A stretch of 64,000 bases of DNA from Nothopassalora personata (taxonomy: Eukaryota; Ascomycota; Dothideomycetes; Mycosphaerellales; Mycosphaerellaceae): contig CM066291.1 of the NCBI GenBank assembly GCA_033816765.1, forward strand, positions 3,348,001 through 3,412,000, written 5' to 3'. A program made the position numbers and the translations under genes. Shown one piece after another: positions 1-15,210 of this stretch (positions are counted from its first letter, which is position 1; every line of letters starts with the position of its first letter). Under the pieces are notes generated by a model. That model saw nothing but the letters and a program-made list of their open reading frames with translations, was not told the DNA's origin and made no database searches.

Positions 1-2249
1 TGTATAGCAGGGCGTGCTTCTCCCACCCGGTAGCACGCGGGTAGGCTGGTTCTTTGAGGACAAGTTTGTCCCACAAGCAATAAATGTCCACGTCAGTAAA
101 CAATGTCGCTGGGGCTGACCAGATGCACACTGTATTTGTGCTATGCAAGTCCCATACAGGCTGATGCGGATCGGCGTTATCAAGTATGCTCAAGAAAAGC
201 TTTGAGGCGGCATCAAAGATGCAGGAACGCAGCGCTACCAAATATAAAGGCCGGTCATACGTCCGGGACAGGATATGTAGGTGCTGGAAGCGATCGTCTG
301 AAGGATTGCTGTACCTGAACGAGTGTCCGTGTGCAAGTCGCACCGCCCCGTGTGGAAGAGGGCCAGGGAGACGCATCAAGTCCGAGCGTGGGTGGTTTGG
401 GATTCCTTTGGAGTAGCATCGTAGGGCGACAATAGTGTAGTCGCTAACGGATGAAACGGCACTTCACCTCGGAGTGAAACATGGTCGAGATCCCTCACAG
501 TAGCCCAGGGATGCAGGGCATGCTGAGGCACTGCACACTTCGAAGGCGACCTCTTTCCTGAGGACCACCACCTGCCGTCTTGGACGTGTGGGAGCCGCGT
601 GTCGTCGTGCATCGCAGCCATCTTCATTCACTGCATCAACTACATCAGTCATCATACCCAGATTGCCGCCAAGCTGATCCTCGCTTCCTTGGATTCTTCG
701 GTGTACAGTATTCTGCGCCTCTCACTTCCAGTCCGTGCACTTTTTCTTGGGAGGCTCAGTCAAGCCACCAACACGAGAATACTTCACGGAGCTGCATGCT
801 CTCATTCATGCGCACACGCAAACAGAAAGCCTTGGTCATCATTGAACAGTAAGCAATCTGATTAGCAATTATTTCCTGCTTTCCTTTCAACATGCAGACC
901 AGCACCCACCACAATCTACATCCAGCACTTCTATGCGATCGAGGCAATCTTCTGTTGCTCGCCGAAAGGGCGGTCGGTAGTCAAGACACACCTCCCTCCA
1001 TCTCAAGCCGGCCATTCTTCGCGCACGGGCTTGTTGAACTCCTTGTCACGAGCAGAAATCATCACGTCATCAACTTCCCGTTCTCTACGCATCTGCCTGC
1101 CTCGCGCCGTTCCCTGCCGTTCATCAAATCTGCAAACCCATGTCAAGCTGAAGGGTAGTGGTTGGAAGCGCACTGCCTGAGGCTGAAGGTATGCCTTAAT
1201 GATCCTGCAGGCAGCATCGAGCCGGGGCCCTTGGGCAGGCGAAGCTTCGTAATACTCTTCCGAGAAGCATCTCCGCGGTCGAAAGCACTTAAACCCGTCG
1301 GTATGATGGATGACATCTTCCCGTGAGTCACTGCTTTTTTCCACGCGATACTGATGACCGAGCATCACATGGCCAAGATCCCAACCGTGGGATGTGAATT
1401 TGGCCCCAAAGAGGCGCTTCTCAGCCACTTTGATCTCCTACTAGTGAAGACAAAGGATGCAATACCATGTCGAGCTGGCAGAATGCATGCTGGAGCCTTC
1501 GAAAGATGTGGCGCATGTGCCTTGATCTCTGTTCGAAGTTCCAAAGTCCAGATCGTTCAGGGTCAATTTTTGAAAAGACTCGAAGTGGAGAACCAACAGG
1601 GCGTTTCAATCATCCACTATCGCTTCAGTGAGGCCTTCAGCTTCGGGATAGAGAGTGGTCATGTCAAGACTATGTCGAGCTGGACTTTGACGAGCAGTCC
1701 ACATTCTAAAGCCAGGTGACCGACGTGGCAGTATAGATCAACAGAGGATCAGTGCCTCGACATGGCCTCGAGACGTTTTCAATGAAGGGCAGGGCGGTAT
1801 CCCGACCGCAGGAAGCCCACTCCGATTCGAGTAGGTGGTCTTGGTCGAAAATGCTGATTTGGAAGCCTCTGCTGTGGGCTTCGCGGTCTTCGTGTTGGGC
1901 CGTTCGCTGGTGGAGACCATTGTAAGAGGAACCTGCCTTCCGAACTTGATCTTTTCCATTACTCGCAGCACCTTTCTAGTTGCTGTGGTGCTGTCGTGTC
2001 CTTCCTCTACGAAAGCGAGCTGAGGAATGCTGTCAAAGCAATGTGTAATCCACGCATCCCATAATCGATCAAGAATAGCAACGCCTTGGTGGGTATCCTG
2101 AGCATGCAACGCTGAACATTCAACAGAAAGGACGCCATACGCTATGCAACCCACACGCCCATAACACGCTGTCACAATGCATCTGCTCTGCTCTTCATCT
2201 CTTCCTCTCGGTCCTGTCTGCCGTACTCTTCTTCATTCATTCATCACTC
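1..2249. other. Gene-poor left end
   Basis: I see no gene I can name in these 2.2 kb. The longest open frames are a minus-strand one at about 1738-2175 (starting GTG; a Thr/Lys/Ser-rich stretch but no motif I know) and a minus-strand one at about 1003-1428. Both lack a signal peptide, membrane segments or recognisable domains, and several other frames of similar length overlap them. They could be pieces of a multi-exon gene, but I could not assemble one. Confidence 0.4.
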
Positions 2250-3173
2250 TCACTTATTCCCCTTCACCCTCATCGGCAATCTCAATTTGAACTGCTCTCC
2301 CAACTTCCCTCCCATTCCCACCCTACTCTGCGCCGCCTGCTGCAACAAAAACATTCTCCGACACATAATCCTCTCATCCACAAACAACTCAAAATCCAAC
2401 AGAAAGCACAACGTAACCTCCAAATTCAACAGTTGCACGTTACTCACCCCGCCCACTTTCGCAACTCGTTCTTGCGCCCACTTGTTATCTTCTAGGGCTT
2501 TTGCCGCTACCCTCGTCGCCGCGAGAGCCAGTCGATGGATGGTCCTACTCGTCGCCGGGACGATCAGCTCCGCGGCGCAGAGGTGGTGGATGTAGGCTGC
2601 TGCTGCGAGGTAAACGCCAGGGCTGTGAGGGCAGTACTGGTGTAAGCGCATTAGGTATGCGGAGAGGGTGAAGGGCGGCGGGGTCTTTGAGAAGAAGCGG
2701 CGTGCGAGAGCGGCGTGTTGGACTGAGATGTCTTGGGCGTTGGCGCCTGCTTCTACTGTGAGGGGTTCGTGAGGGTGTGCTTCAGGCGAGCCGATGGGTG
2801 TTGCTGGGACGTTGGAGGCGCCTTGAGCGAGGCGGAGGGAGGAGGATGATTTGCGGAAGTGGCGCTTTTCGGAGCCTAGCCTGCTGGGTGTTGTTGGGCG
2901 GGAGACTGGTGGAGTGGGTGGGACGTCGCCGGTGGCATTAGCGAGTTTGTCGAGGGCTTCAACGAGCATTCGGAGGGCGCCGAGGGCGGAGACGGAGTTG
3001 ATGTCCCACTGTTCGCCGTCGAGGCGGAGCGGGTCGTCGCTCTTGGGCGCTGGAGTAGGACATAGCAGTACGGCGGCGGTGGCATCGTCTACGTTCGGGT
3101 CTGGTGGTGGGGGTGGCGAGCCCGGGGGTGCTGTCTCGGTGACGGCGAGGGGGTGTGAGGCGCCATCTTCCAT
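2250..3173 (-). CDS. Pho80-like cyclin (Pho85-type CDK partner)
   Basis: A single exon of 307 residues, started at the ATG at 3173; the open frame runs further upstream, but this is the methionine that opens the acidic, Pro-rich N-terminus. The C-terminal third carries the cyclin fold of the Pho80/Pcl family: a helix reading FTLSAYLMRLHQYCPHSPGV, then YIHHLC, TSRTIHRLALAATRVAAKA, and LLNLEVTLCFLLDFELFV. Known role of the family: activating a Pho85-like cyclin-dependent kinase in phosphate, glycogen or polarity control in nucleus or cytoplasm. The middle is low complexity (Pro/Ser/Thr-rich), as is usual for Pezizomycotina members. No intron is needed. Family assignment is firm; which of the several Pho85 cyclins it is cannot be told from this sequence. 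Confidence 0.85.
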   Translation of the reverse strand: MEDGASHPLAVTETAPPGSPPPPPDPNVDDATAAVLLCPTPAPKSDDPLRLDGEQWDINSVSALGALRMLVEALDKLANATGDVPPTPPVSRPTTPSRLGSEKRHFRKSSSSLRLAQGASNVPATPIGSPEAHPHEPLTVEAGANAQDISVQHAALARRFFSKTPPPFTLSAYLMRLHQYCPHSPGVYLAAAAYIHHLCAAELIVPATSRTIHRLALAATRVAAKALEDNKWAQERVAKVGGVSNVQLLNLEVTLCFLLDFELFVDERIMCRRMFLLQQAAQSRVGMGGKLGEQFKLRLPMRVKGNK

Positions 3174-3832
3174 GCCTCGACCGGTGAGGTGATGTGGTGC
3201 TGAATGTTGCGAGCGCCGTGGTAACTTAAAGTGAACAGTGTCCACGGTCAGTCGCCCATTGGTGATGATGTCTCTCAGTAGTGCTCCTTCTCTTCCCCTC
3301 ACTTTGACATCAGGCACGACGGCAAATTGTAGCTCAGCTGCTGGGTCATATGCGCGCAGAGATGAGCAGCTAGCATGGTTCAGTCGTCAAGTGGGAACAG
3401 TGGTAGTCCAGTTGTAGTATCAGCATACCGCGGTAGCTGTTTCCTTCTGTCCACCTGACCAATCGACCCGACGGCGCTTCACCATTTCCAAAAAGTACAT
3501 CACAACATCATATCATACCTTGTCACCTCGAGCCACGTTATTTGCCGACAAGTCAGACCACTTTCATCAAAAAGTTCCACACCATAGACATCTTTTCTGC
3601 CGAAGCAGTGGAGCCATATTGCTACAACGATTGGCAATTGGCATACTCGCATCCAGCTAACCTACACAAGCTACCGTATCCCTCGTGCCAACCTTCTCAG
3701 GCAAGCCCACTCTTACCCACACCTCAATGGCGAGGCATCTGCTCTACTGCAGCACTCACGGAACGATTTCGGGCCACATCGCTAATTCATAATTCCTCCC
3801 TTCGCACAAAACAATGCTTCCACTCTCCGCCC
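3174..3832. other. Intergenic, cyclin 5' region
   Basis: Contains the cyclin 5' region, and its right edge abuts the 3' end of the PWWP gene; both genes are on the minus strand. Open frames here on the plus strand are shadows. No element recognised. Confidence 0.5.
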
Positions 3833-5780
3833 TCAACTTTCGTCCTTCTCATCTGTCGCCTCATTCCCGAGACTCGCAGGCTCGACGGCGTCGTTTTTCG
3901 GTGCGTCTGCCGCCTTGTCTGCGTCAGGTTGAGGTGCTTCAGATGTGGCATTCAGCTTCTCGCGCTCGACCTTCTTCTCAATCTCGTCAGCAGTCTTCTC
4001 GGCAGTCTCAACCTTGGCTTCGACCGTCTCGAGGCTTGGCTTGTCGGCGTCTTTCATCTCAGTGTCCTTCGCTTCCGGTTCAGCGTCTTTCATTTCCGTG
4101 TCCTTGATCTCAGGTGCAGGTGCTGCTGGTGTAGCCGATGCGTCCTTGTCAACGGCCTTGTCCCCGTTAGTCGCAGGCTTCGCTGATGGTGCAGCAGGTG
4201 CGGCGTCTCCATCAGCCTCCATGCGCTTGTTCCAGACTTCGAGCAGAGCAGTGCTGCGCTTTTTGAAGCTGAACTGGTCGTCTCTTGGGACCATCGCCAG
4301 CTTGACAATAGCCTTGAGCACCTTGTGAATCTTGGTCCCGCGGATGATGGATGGCTCCAAATCTTCGTACGACTCAAGCTGCGAGAAAAACTCTGCCATG
4401 CTTGCCATCTCACTCTCCTGGGGTGCTTGATCGCGTGACAGGAAGCCCTTCTGCAGACGATGACGAAGGTACAGAATCGCCTTCTCGCGCTGCTCAAGCT
4501 TCTGCGCCTGAGTGAGCTGAGGCTTGTTCTCGCCCTCGTCCTCCTTAGGCGCCGATACCACCTTCTTCTTAGGCTTGGCAGTGGACTTCTTAGCAGAAGC
4601 ATCGCTACCAGGTGTCTTCGGCGCGTTAATCTTGGTCACCTTGGGCGTCTTCTTTGGCTGTTGCATGTCAGTACGCGGATCCAAGTCTGCTTTTTACAGG
4701 AGACTCACTTTGGGTGCATCGGCATCACTTTCAGCATCCTTCTTACGCTTCTTGCTAGACTTTGGTGCCTCTGCATCCTCCATCTCGACATCTTCGTCGG
4801 CAGCCTTGCTCTTGCGCGGCGCTTTCTTCTTCTTGGGCTTCTCCTCGCCGGCTTCTTCCTCACCAGCCTCGGCCTTCCCAGCTTGTTCTTCTGCGAGGCG
4901 CTCGGCTTCGATCGCGGCCACTTCCTCTGCCAGGCGAAAGGCTTCTTCTTCCTCCTGCCATGTACGCAGAATGCCCTTGAAGTACTCGATGTCGTGACCC
5001 TCCGAGGCGATCTCGTATGCCTGCTGCAGCATCTTGGTCATCTTGGTGTTAGGCAATGTCTTGCACTCCTCTGGCTTAAGTGGAGTGAGGGAGGTGTTGA
5101 TCATCCATTGGCTGTCAGAAACATGATTAGTATGCCGTTACAAGGTAAAACAGTCGGCAGTTGTGCACATACAACTCGTTTGTCGCAAGGAACATGATAG
5201 GGAAGGTACGTTCCTTCGCATTCTTCCCACCCTCCTTAAAGTCGTCCCGAATGGAGCCGTCGGGACGTGCGGTGCTGACTGGGCGTGACCCGAGCAGCGA
5301 CTCGGGCAACATAGACTCGTCGCAGATGATTGCCGGCCACGGAGGGTAACCCTTCAGGCGTGCCCAGTAGTACTCACCGGGCTTGCAGTCGAGGTGCAAC
5401 TCCGGCGGCGGCTTCTTCTTGTTTTGCTTCTTCGACTTGTGTTCAGGCACGCCGCCAGTAGACTTCCTTTTCTTGTCCTTGCCGCCTGACGCTGGTGTCA
5501 GGTCGGCGACTGATTCGTCGAGGGTAGCACCGCCGTCTTCCGCCTTCTCACCATTAGCGAATGGCTTTTCGATCTTCTCATGCTCGGTCGTCTTCTCGTC
5601 GTCTGGCTTCGGAGCCGCGGCCTCGCCGTTGGTTCCAGCCGGCTCGGTGGGCTTATCGGACTCGACGGGCACAGCAGGCTGGGCAGGTCTCAGCGACGAT
5701 GACATGGTTTCAGGTGTCGCAGTGTGTCTACTTACAGCTGGCGCGTCTACTGGCGCGGCGGTAGTGGTCGCGTCCGCCAT
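3833..5780 (-). CDS. PWWP-domain chromatin protein
   Basis: Three exons, 5173-5780, 4709-5111 and 3833-4657, give 611 residues. Introns are 61 bp (GTATGT, branch TACTAAT, CAG) and 51 bp (GTGAGT, branch TACTGAC, CAG). The start ATG at 5780 opens MADATTT; the frame extends 14 codons upstream, also from ATG. A basic/acidic low-complexity N-terminus leads into a PWWP domain at about residues 132-215, with the core WARLKGYPPWPAII and, across the first junction, NEFQWMIN. Long Lys/Glu and Ala/Glu coiled-coil segments follow, then a helical TFIIS-N/LEDGF-like region (about 365-470: KAILYLRHRLQKGFLS, IIRGTKIHKVLKAIVKL) and an acidic tail with repeated KDTEMKDA. PWWP domains bind methylated nucleosomes (H3K36me). 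Likely a fungal Pdp3/Ioc4-type reader; the partner complex is unknown. Confidence 0.88.
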
Positions 5781-8700
5781 CGTGGTGTCTCTGCAGTACG
5801 TCTCGACTTCTCCAGGGCGCACGAAGGGTTTTGCGACGCGATGGGCGTAATGTCGTCACGCGTGTGTGCAAGCAGCCGCCGCCTTTGGGTCCGCAGAGGT
5901 ACTGGATAGATGTCTTGTGGTGTCTATCAGGGTGCAGACGATGGGTTGTGGACGCGTTGCAGCGTGGTCGATGATTTGGTGTTGCGAGAGAGAGAAAGCT
6001 GGAGAAGAAAGCGACAGCAAAGAACGCTGGGCTGGAGGGCACGGACCGGGTGGAAGGTGCGAAGCCAGGCGGCCAGCGACCGAAAAGAATGAATACAACC
6101 GACCACAAAACATGCGCAGCCCAATGAAGCGAGTGAGCTGCTTGTGATGGTGCTTTTGATACTCCGCGTATGTACTCGATCGTGTCATTACATCGTTCGT
6201 CGTGAATATCGCTGCGACGATGCCTTGGCAAGCTCCGCCGCTCTTCCCTGGGCGGTAACCCAATCAGAAGTGGCGCCTGCTTGCGTTTGTCCGACCGACC
6301 GATGCACACTCTTCTACGGGGATGTCTCTTTATGTCGCACATGGAACGTCTCAGCTGTCTGATACTTCGTCGTCGGCTCGTTGCCTCCTCGTGGGTGAAT
6401 CGGACAGCCCTTGGCGCTGCTTTTGAGCGGTGTGGCGTCGCTCAGCTCACGCTCGTGCTCGTGCTGACGCAAGCCGAGCTGTTCCAAAAAACCCCCGCAA
6501 GTTGTTCCACGGAAGCTCGAAATCACGCATCGAGGAGAGACCGAGTCGTGAGAGGCTTGCAATTTCTTGTAGCTGCGGCTTAAAGCTGTGCAGCTGCGTT
6601 TCCTGGACCGTGGCCAAAGCGAAGTGCGTGGCCCTGGCTGCTTTTCTTTCATCACGGTTCATAGCTTGTCCGAAGTTATGAACGGCACAAAAAGCAGCCA
6701 GGCATGCTGCCGGACGCCGTCTCATATGGAGCCCAGGCCACCTGGAGTATTGCAAGACGTGGTGGGTAGCCGAAGGCCAGACGACTCGATAAGCATCGCA
6801 CATAACATATTTTCAGCCGTTTCTCGAAGCTCGACACTCCTACCGATCGAATTAGCAGTGTTGTATGGAAGTGTAGGGTCGTACTTTCTCGAACGTTGTA
6901 AAGTCGTTCCTGCCTGTAATGAATGTCCCAGCACCAGTATACAGCCAATGCAGCAGGAAGACATCTCAAATACCCAGTAAAAGACCATTCTTCATTCTCC
7001 TGACTCGCTGCAACCTCAGCCAGATGGCTCGATAGGGAGAAGGCAAGTTGCAAAACGAATATTGCCGTGTACAGCGCAGCTGGTATGAATATGGTTGCTA
7101 TGGCAATGCGACGTCTTGACATGAACAGAGGAAAGAGCAAACAAGGAACGTTGGAGGACATGAGAATCAACAAGGGAGACCACCCACCGTCCATATTTCC
7201 GCTCTTACCGCCTAGTCTTGTCCGTTGTGTTGGCTTGCTTGATACTGCTCTTCCGGTCCTCCTGTCGCTGATATCGGCCAGTCGTGGGTTTTTCGGTCGC
7301 CCAAGTCCTACTCTTTAAGGATGTGCAGTGACAGACTCGATGGTGGTGTAGTTATGGGCACAGCGAGCGGTGTGCGCTCCGCCACTCAATTCATGAAAGT
7401 GCTTGTCCTGCCCACGCGAAGGGCATGCGGCGGTATGATAGGCCTTCTCACAGATAGGATACCGCGTGCTTTGCCTGGACAGTGGCTTGATGGTCGTCTA
7501 ACTGTTTCAGCGATTCGATGTAAGCCAGCTGCGCTGCTCAACTTGCGCCCGTAGCGGCGGTAGCTCAGAGGTCGAGGGAGGTCGTCATCATCGGTATGAA
7601 CGCGGTGGGTCCCGTGACTAAAGAAGAACGACTTTTGGGATCAACATAGCTTCAAAAATGGATGTTGGAGGTGGAGACGGAAGGTGTAGATGCAAAGACG
7701 AGGTAAGAAGAAGGGTTGTCGGCGCGGGTTCAGCTCACGTGCAGTTCCCAGTTTCAGCTTCCACGTCGCCAAGAAGACTTATCAAAAGAGCAATGACAAA
7801 GAGATAGACGATTTGGGGCAGAAAGCCAGCAGAGGGTACAGTTGGGAGTAGTCAGACTACTTTTGATGAAGTTGTGCATGAATGTCTTGATGTTGCAACG
7901 ACAGATCACCAGAAGACGCTCGAGCCAAGACCGGATGCATGCACCAAAAGACCGGCTTCCTTACGGTTACCCTTCAACATTCACAACCACAGCGAGCATT
8001 CACACATGAAACATAGACATGTGCGGCGCGATGACGATCCTTCTCGTGCTGATGTGAAATGTCTATGACTGCGACTACCCAGAGCTGCGGGCTGGCTGAC
8101 CACAATGTTACCATGATCCTTCAGCCTTGCCAGTGAACGCCGCAGGAAAGTCATGTAGTTTCATAGACGTCGGACCAGGGACCGCCTCACATGTTCGCCC
8201 GGCGCTCGAGAACAAGTCTCACGACAAGTCTCTTGCAACAGGCACGCGACCGAAGTCAGCGTTCTGGGACGCAGCCACTTAATCTCAGCATTCTGCAGAC
8301 TCCGCGAGGTCCCGCTCAATAGAGCACCACTCTGACCATGTCTCTCCGAAGATACTGGCAGGAATTGCTGCCGCAGAGTTGCCCGAAGGTCTTCTGCGGA
8401 CCCTTGGCTACTGAGCAAGGAGCGCTGCATCTCAACCTGTTTCGCTGGGGGGCTGTTTGGAAATTGGGTGTGCCACACCTTGTTCGAAGACGGAGAAACA
8501 CAAGGGTTCGCAACGGCAATGAGCACAAATGTGAACAATGAGGGTGGGATCAGGCTGGTGGTGTGAGGAGCTGCGGCGAGCATGTGTGCGTGGAAGGAAG
8601 GAAGGGAGAGAAGTTCATTTGAGAATTTGAAAGAGTTTCTTGAGCATGTGATCTGGATCTCGTTTCTCCATCTCACCGACAAGTCGACACGGGAAACTTA

Positions 8701-10450
8701 TGGAAAGCACGGTTGTAAAGACAAAATGTGTCGCCTTGGGCATATCTTCACCTCTGCTATCAGCCTAGGCACAAGTCATGAGCAGGACATCATGATGCGC
8801 AGTTGCCCCTTGCAAGCCTCAGCCTGATGGAATCGCGGAAACACTGTCCGATTCTCATACGGGATAGCGGTTGCCAGCCCTCACTAGCAATACCTCACGA
8901 ATAGCGGCGACAGCGTTGGACTTCTGAGGAGGCGCCATTATATGCAGACGGTCAGCATTCGTGGTCTCTGATCGCGCAACCTGACGACCGTTGCTAAGTC
9001 TACGGGAGGTAGTCCCAATTATATGGCACATCCTCTTTCAGCTTGGGAGGCTAGAGTGTCTTCTTAGAAGGCACCAAGGGCGCTTTTTCGCTTGCTACAC
9101 CATCACTACTTATACACCTGCTAAACTCGGGGTGACAAGGGACTACGCTTGCTAAATCTTGCCAGACCTTGGTCGTCCTGCCTCATGATCACCCCTCTCG
9201 ACGAATCATTGCTTTCCGGGCTTTTGCACCCATTGTACCAGGCATCGAAAAGCACTGCCCAGGTGAAAATAATTTGACCCATCGCCATTCGCAATAGCAA
9301 AAAGTTGAAATTCTTATAAACCGCAGCCACGGAACATGCCGGCTACCCAATGTCACCCAACGCTGCCACCAAACCTATCAGCATAAATACCACCCATCAC
9401 CTTCATCTAAACTGCGAGAAGAAACTCCTGATCGGAGTATCTTATTCAACGCGCTGCTTTCACAATCGAGGATAAGGAAAACAACCCTGGTGGGCGATTG
9501 ATACCTTGTGATTCTCGAACAACACCAAGCGCAATCCACTTCAATCAACCATATCCGTATGGCTGCTTCTTCGATTTGATCTCTCCTCTCCGCGGGCAGC
9601 TCTGACGAGCTCGGAGAAATAAAATCTTAGGTACTCTGCATCGATATTTGAGGGGCGTGGAAATCACGTGTGACGTTGTTGTGGTTGAGCCATTTGGACG
9701 GACTTCGTGCTCCAGTGATGTGACTGGCTTGCTTGGTGTTGTTGGATGGCAAAGGACGATGGAGTGGCAATATGTGCGCTTCTTCGACGGCGAGAGGATG
9801 ACACGGAGACCCTCACTTGTACCCGATGGCCTCACTCCCCTCGGAAACCGATGCACCATCGCCCCATCGCCTTTCTATACGCCAGTTCCTGAAATCGCAA
9901 GCTCCCAGCATACTATCTCACCCTGACCACTTCAGGTATATAATGCCGCTCCAGAAAGACGGAATACTTGACGAATCCTACAGTACATGCTTCTACGACC
10001 TCAGATGCTACGACGAAAGGGCCGTCGACGGGACGACGGAATGTTACTACGGCCGAACGAACCAGGTAGGCACCAATCGCCACCGGAAGCTGCGAGATCT
10101 CAGCACGTTCTGAAACGTAGCTGACCCGCTCAGCCTCAGCCTTTCCCGTATGATGACGTTCGCCTGGCTTGCTGGGAAAATGAGATACGTATCAGCCCTG
10201 AGTGTGCAACGATCAACCGCCCATCCTGAGAGTCACGCCGAAAGTTTAGCCAGTACCGTGAGCCTTAATGAGATGCATCTCGCCGTCTGGCTAGTTCTTC
10301 CGTCACCTCCGTCACCAGTGTCCACACAAGTATCCCTGGAGTACATCGCCTATCATACAAGAGCCTTATATTGTCAACGAATCCACAATAATACTATCCT
10401 CAGCACTTCTCGTCTCGACGCTATTATCTCTCTGCCTTGCTCGCTCTCAA
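5781..10450. other. 4.7-kb gene-poor stretch
   Basis: Nothing here can be assigned. Weak candidates: a minus-strand ATG frame at 6676-7194 (172 codons) with one clear hydrophobic helix (IAIATIFIPAALYTAIFVLQ), possibly a small membrane protein; and a minus-strand frame from an ATG at 8583 down to 8161 (140 codons), whose first 30 residues look signal-peptide-like (SLFTFVLIAVANPC) but whose remainder is basic and featureless. Neither has a family motif. The right-hand part (about 9.0-10.4 kb) has many short frames on both strands and looks non-coding. Confidence 0.4.
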
Positions 10451-11075
10451 ATGATTGTTCCCATCGACATCGAGATTCGCTTTTGCGCCATAGCCACCGG
10501 CGCTGCGGAAGAGAACGGCAAGCCTTGGCAATTGGATGTCAGTGTCGACGGTGGAGATCATATGTGACCTTACTGCACGCCGCCTTGTCGAGCCCAACAA
10601 CCAAACCCACCGACCTTTTCCAGCCATCACCATGAGCGAGCCCCACACCGTCGGTATGACCTGGGCCAAGGGCGGAGACTTCGGCATTCAATCAGGCAGC
10701 ATCATCAACTTCGCCGGTGGCTTTGGCTTCCGCGTTGGCAAATCTGTATCAGACGCAGTCGCAGAATGAATGACCAAGACATGCCCAGCAGGACCTTGGC
10801 ATTGTAGTGCGATGGTCTATCCTTGGGGTGTCACCACGACTGGCACCATCAAGGCGCTGGGCCCTGAGCCCAGATACGATGACGGAGTGCCTCTTGGATC
10901 CTTCAAGGTCAAGGGGAAACAAGAGTTGAGTGTGTGGGCTCCTAAGAAGGATCAGGGCGGAAATGGATTTTCCACGATTGAGACTTGTACCCGTCAGAAC
11001 TTGTTGGACTGGGCGAGTCCAGGACACCCAGGACTGCTGTGTGCGGAGAAGTGTGCTCAGGGGACTGGTTCGTAG
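10451..11075 (+). pseudogene. Candidate small secreted protein, interrupted by in-frame TGA
   Basis: A frame from ATG 10451 can be joined, by a short intron ending at the TTTTCCAG before 10624, to a frame that runs GMTWAKGGDFGIQSGS and stops at TGA 10767-10769. The same frame continues open to 11075 with five cysteines (TCPAGPWHC, ETCTRQN, LLCAEKCAQ) and compact, non-repetitive composition. Upstream of ATG 10451 the frame encodes a signal-peptide-like helix (ALLVSTLLSLCLARS) but lacks an ATG, so an upstream exon may be missing. I do not recognise a family. Either a Cys-containing secreted protein that has lost function through the TGA, or two unrelated frames abutting by chance. Low confidence. 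Confidence 0.3.
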
Positions 11076-11634
11076 AGGCGCTGTCGGTAAAGAAGGTGCC
11101 ATGGTGAGGAAGCCGTCTTCTGGGATTATGTTCAATTAATACTGCAGCAATCTGCGTAGCCTGAGATGTCTTAGTACGGATATTTGGTGGGAACCTCGTC
11201 CAATGCTGGTCACGTGCTCAATTTTGTGTAACTACGAGCATCATGGGTATCGCGATGGTCATCGTGTAAACAAGACCCTGTTCCACTCACATGCGCATTG
11301 CAAGCGCAATCCAGAAGTAGCTCACGTAAAAGACATCGAGCTGGGAGATTCTCTCACCAGGACAGCTATCTGCAGACTACACTCATGGCATCTGCCGACT
11401 ATAGTCGTAGCATAAAAATGTTATGCTTCGAGCTAGACCGATACAGGCTATTCCAGAGCTGCAGCCCGAAAGTTCAATGTTCGAGTGGTGGATGCCATCA
11501 TGCAGTCTTGGAAGACGTCATTGTCGATCAAAGCTACATAGTCAGCGAATGCACCTGAGACTCAGAGATAGAATAGACCCGTCGTACTTGATTGAACAAG
11601 TCTGTTGGAGATAAGAAGAGCCGACATCACCATC

Positions 11635-12541
11635 ATGCAGCTCAGCAACCTAACAGAGGTATGAGACGGAGGAATTGCGAAGCTAGCTTTGCAGAGCAGC
11701 TCCGTCCATCATGGTCATCGAAGGCTGACCTAGGCAGACGATGCGAATGCTGGTAACGGCGAATCACATCCTACACCAACATGGTGCCGTAGATGGCTTC
11801 GGTCACATATCAGTGCGGCACCCTCAAAATGCTTCGGTGTACATCATGTCCGGTTACCTCGCGCCAGCACTGGTATCGAGCGCAGAAGACCTGATCGAGT
11901 ACAACGTGGAAGGAAGCTCTCCAGTCGACCCAAATGCCGGAAAGGGCTACAGCGAGCGCTTCATCCACGGCGAGATGTACAAGCGATGGCCAGGGGTCAA
12001 TTGCGTCGTGCACTCGCACGCTGAAGCAGTGTTGCCGTTTGTGGCGAGCGATGTGCCACTGCTGCCCATGTACCATATGGCAGGCTTCCAAGGATCGGAG
12101 CCCCTGCCAGTCTGGGACATTACGCCTCTGTATGCTGAAGATCCAGAACACCAGCAAGACATGCTCGTGAACGAGGCTCGTTTCGGGGAGGGCCTGGCTG
12201 ATGCCTTCGCTGAGTCGTCCGGTGGTAACTCCAGTGAGACCTCACCAGCCCATACCGTCGTCCTGATGAAGCGTCACGGGTACGCCACCTGGGGTCCGGA
12301 CATTCCAACGGCAGTGGACAGGGCGCTGTATACTCTCACCAATGCTGGAGTGCAGACCAATGCTATGGCAATACAGGCTGCTGCGAAGGAGGCGGGAGCT
12401 ATGCAGAATGCTTCCATCTCAGGCTTGAGCCAGCGACAAGCAGAGGACTGCGGTAAGATGAACGAAGGGACTCAGGACAAGGCGTGGAAGTTGTGGGAGC
12501 GGGAGGTGGAGGTGAATCCATTGTACCAGAATAAGGTGTAA
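11635..12541 (+). CDS. Class II aldolase/adducin-domain protein
   Basis: Two exons, 11635-11658 and 11738-12541, give 275 residues; the 79-bp intron has a GTATGA donor, CTGAC branch and CAG acceptor. The tiny first exon (MQLSNLTE) leads straight into the first helix TMRMLVTANHILHQHGAVDG. The family signature is present: FGHISVRHP near the N-terminus, FIHGEMYKRWPGVNCVVHSH with the HxH zinc ligands, and a third histidine in MKRHGYATWG. Known members are metal-dependent aldolases or epimerases acting on sugar phosphates and related hydroxyacids in the cytosol; fungal paralogues are mostly uncharacterised. Size fits the family. The C-terminal 60 residues are helical and rich in Ala/Gln/Glu. The substrate cannot be predicted. 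Confidence 0.82.
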
Positions 12542-14944
<2,403 letters not shown>

Positions 14945-15210
14945 TCGATCCTAGTGGCATAATAAGATTCCTACCAGAAGACGCACGGCATCTCCTAGGT
15001 TATACACTTCCCTAGCATATTCGCAAGCATTAAGCATTCTCCAGGTCAGGACATTCTCTCACCATAGTTCTCTCTGTTCCTGCCATGACGTCGAGCTCGT
15101 ACTTCAAGCGGGGCACAGCCGAGATACGACAATTTGAACTGTTCTCACGTTGTTCATATGCTACTTTACAGGTACTTACTTCATCCTTCCCGGGTGGTAA
15201 TTCGGCCGAT

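Noticed and set aside
3542..5197. Long plus-strand frames opposite the PWWP gene
   Set aside because: Shadows of the minus-strand exons; repetitive Leu/Cys/Arg composition mirrors the Glu/Lys-rich true product.
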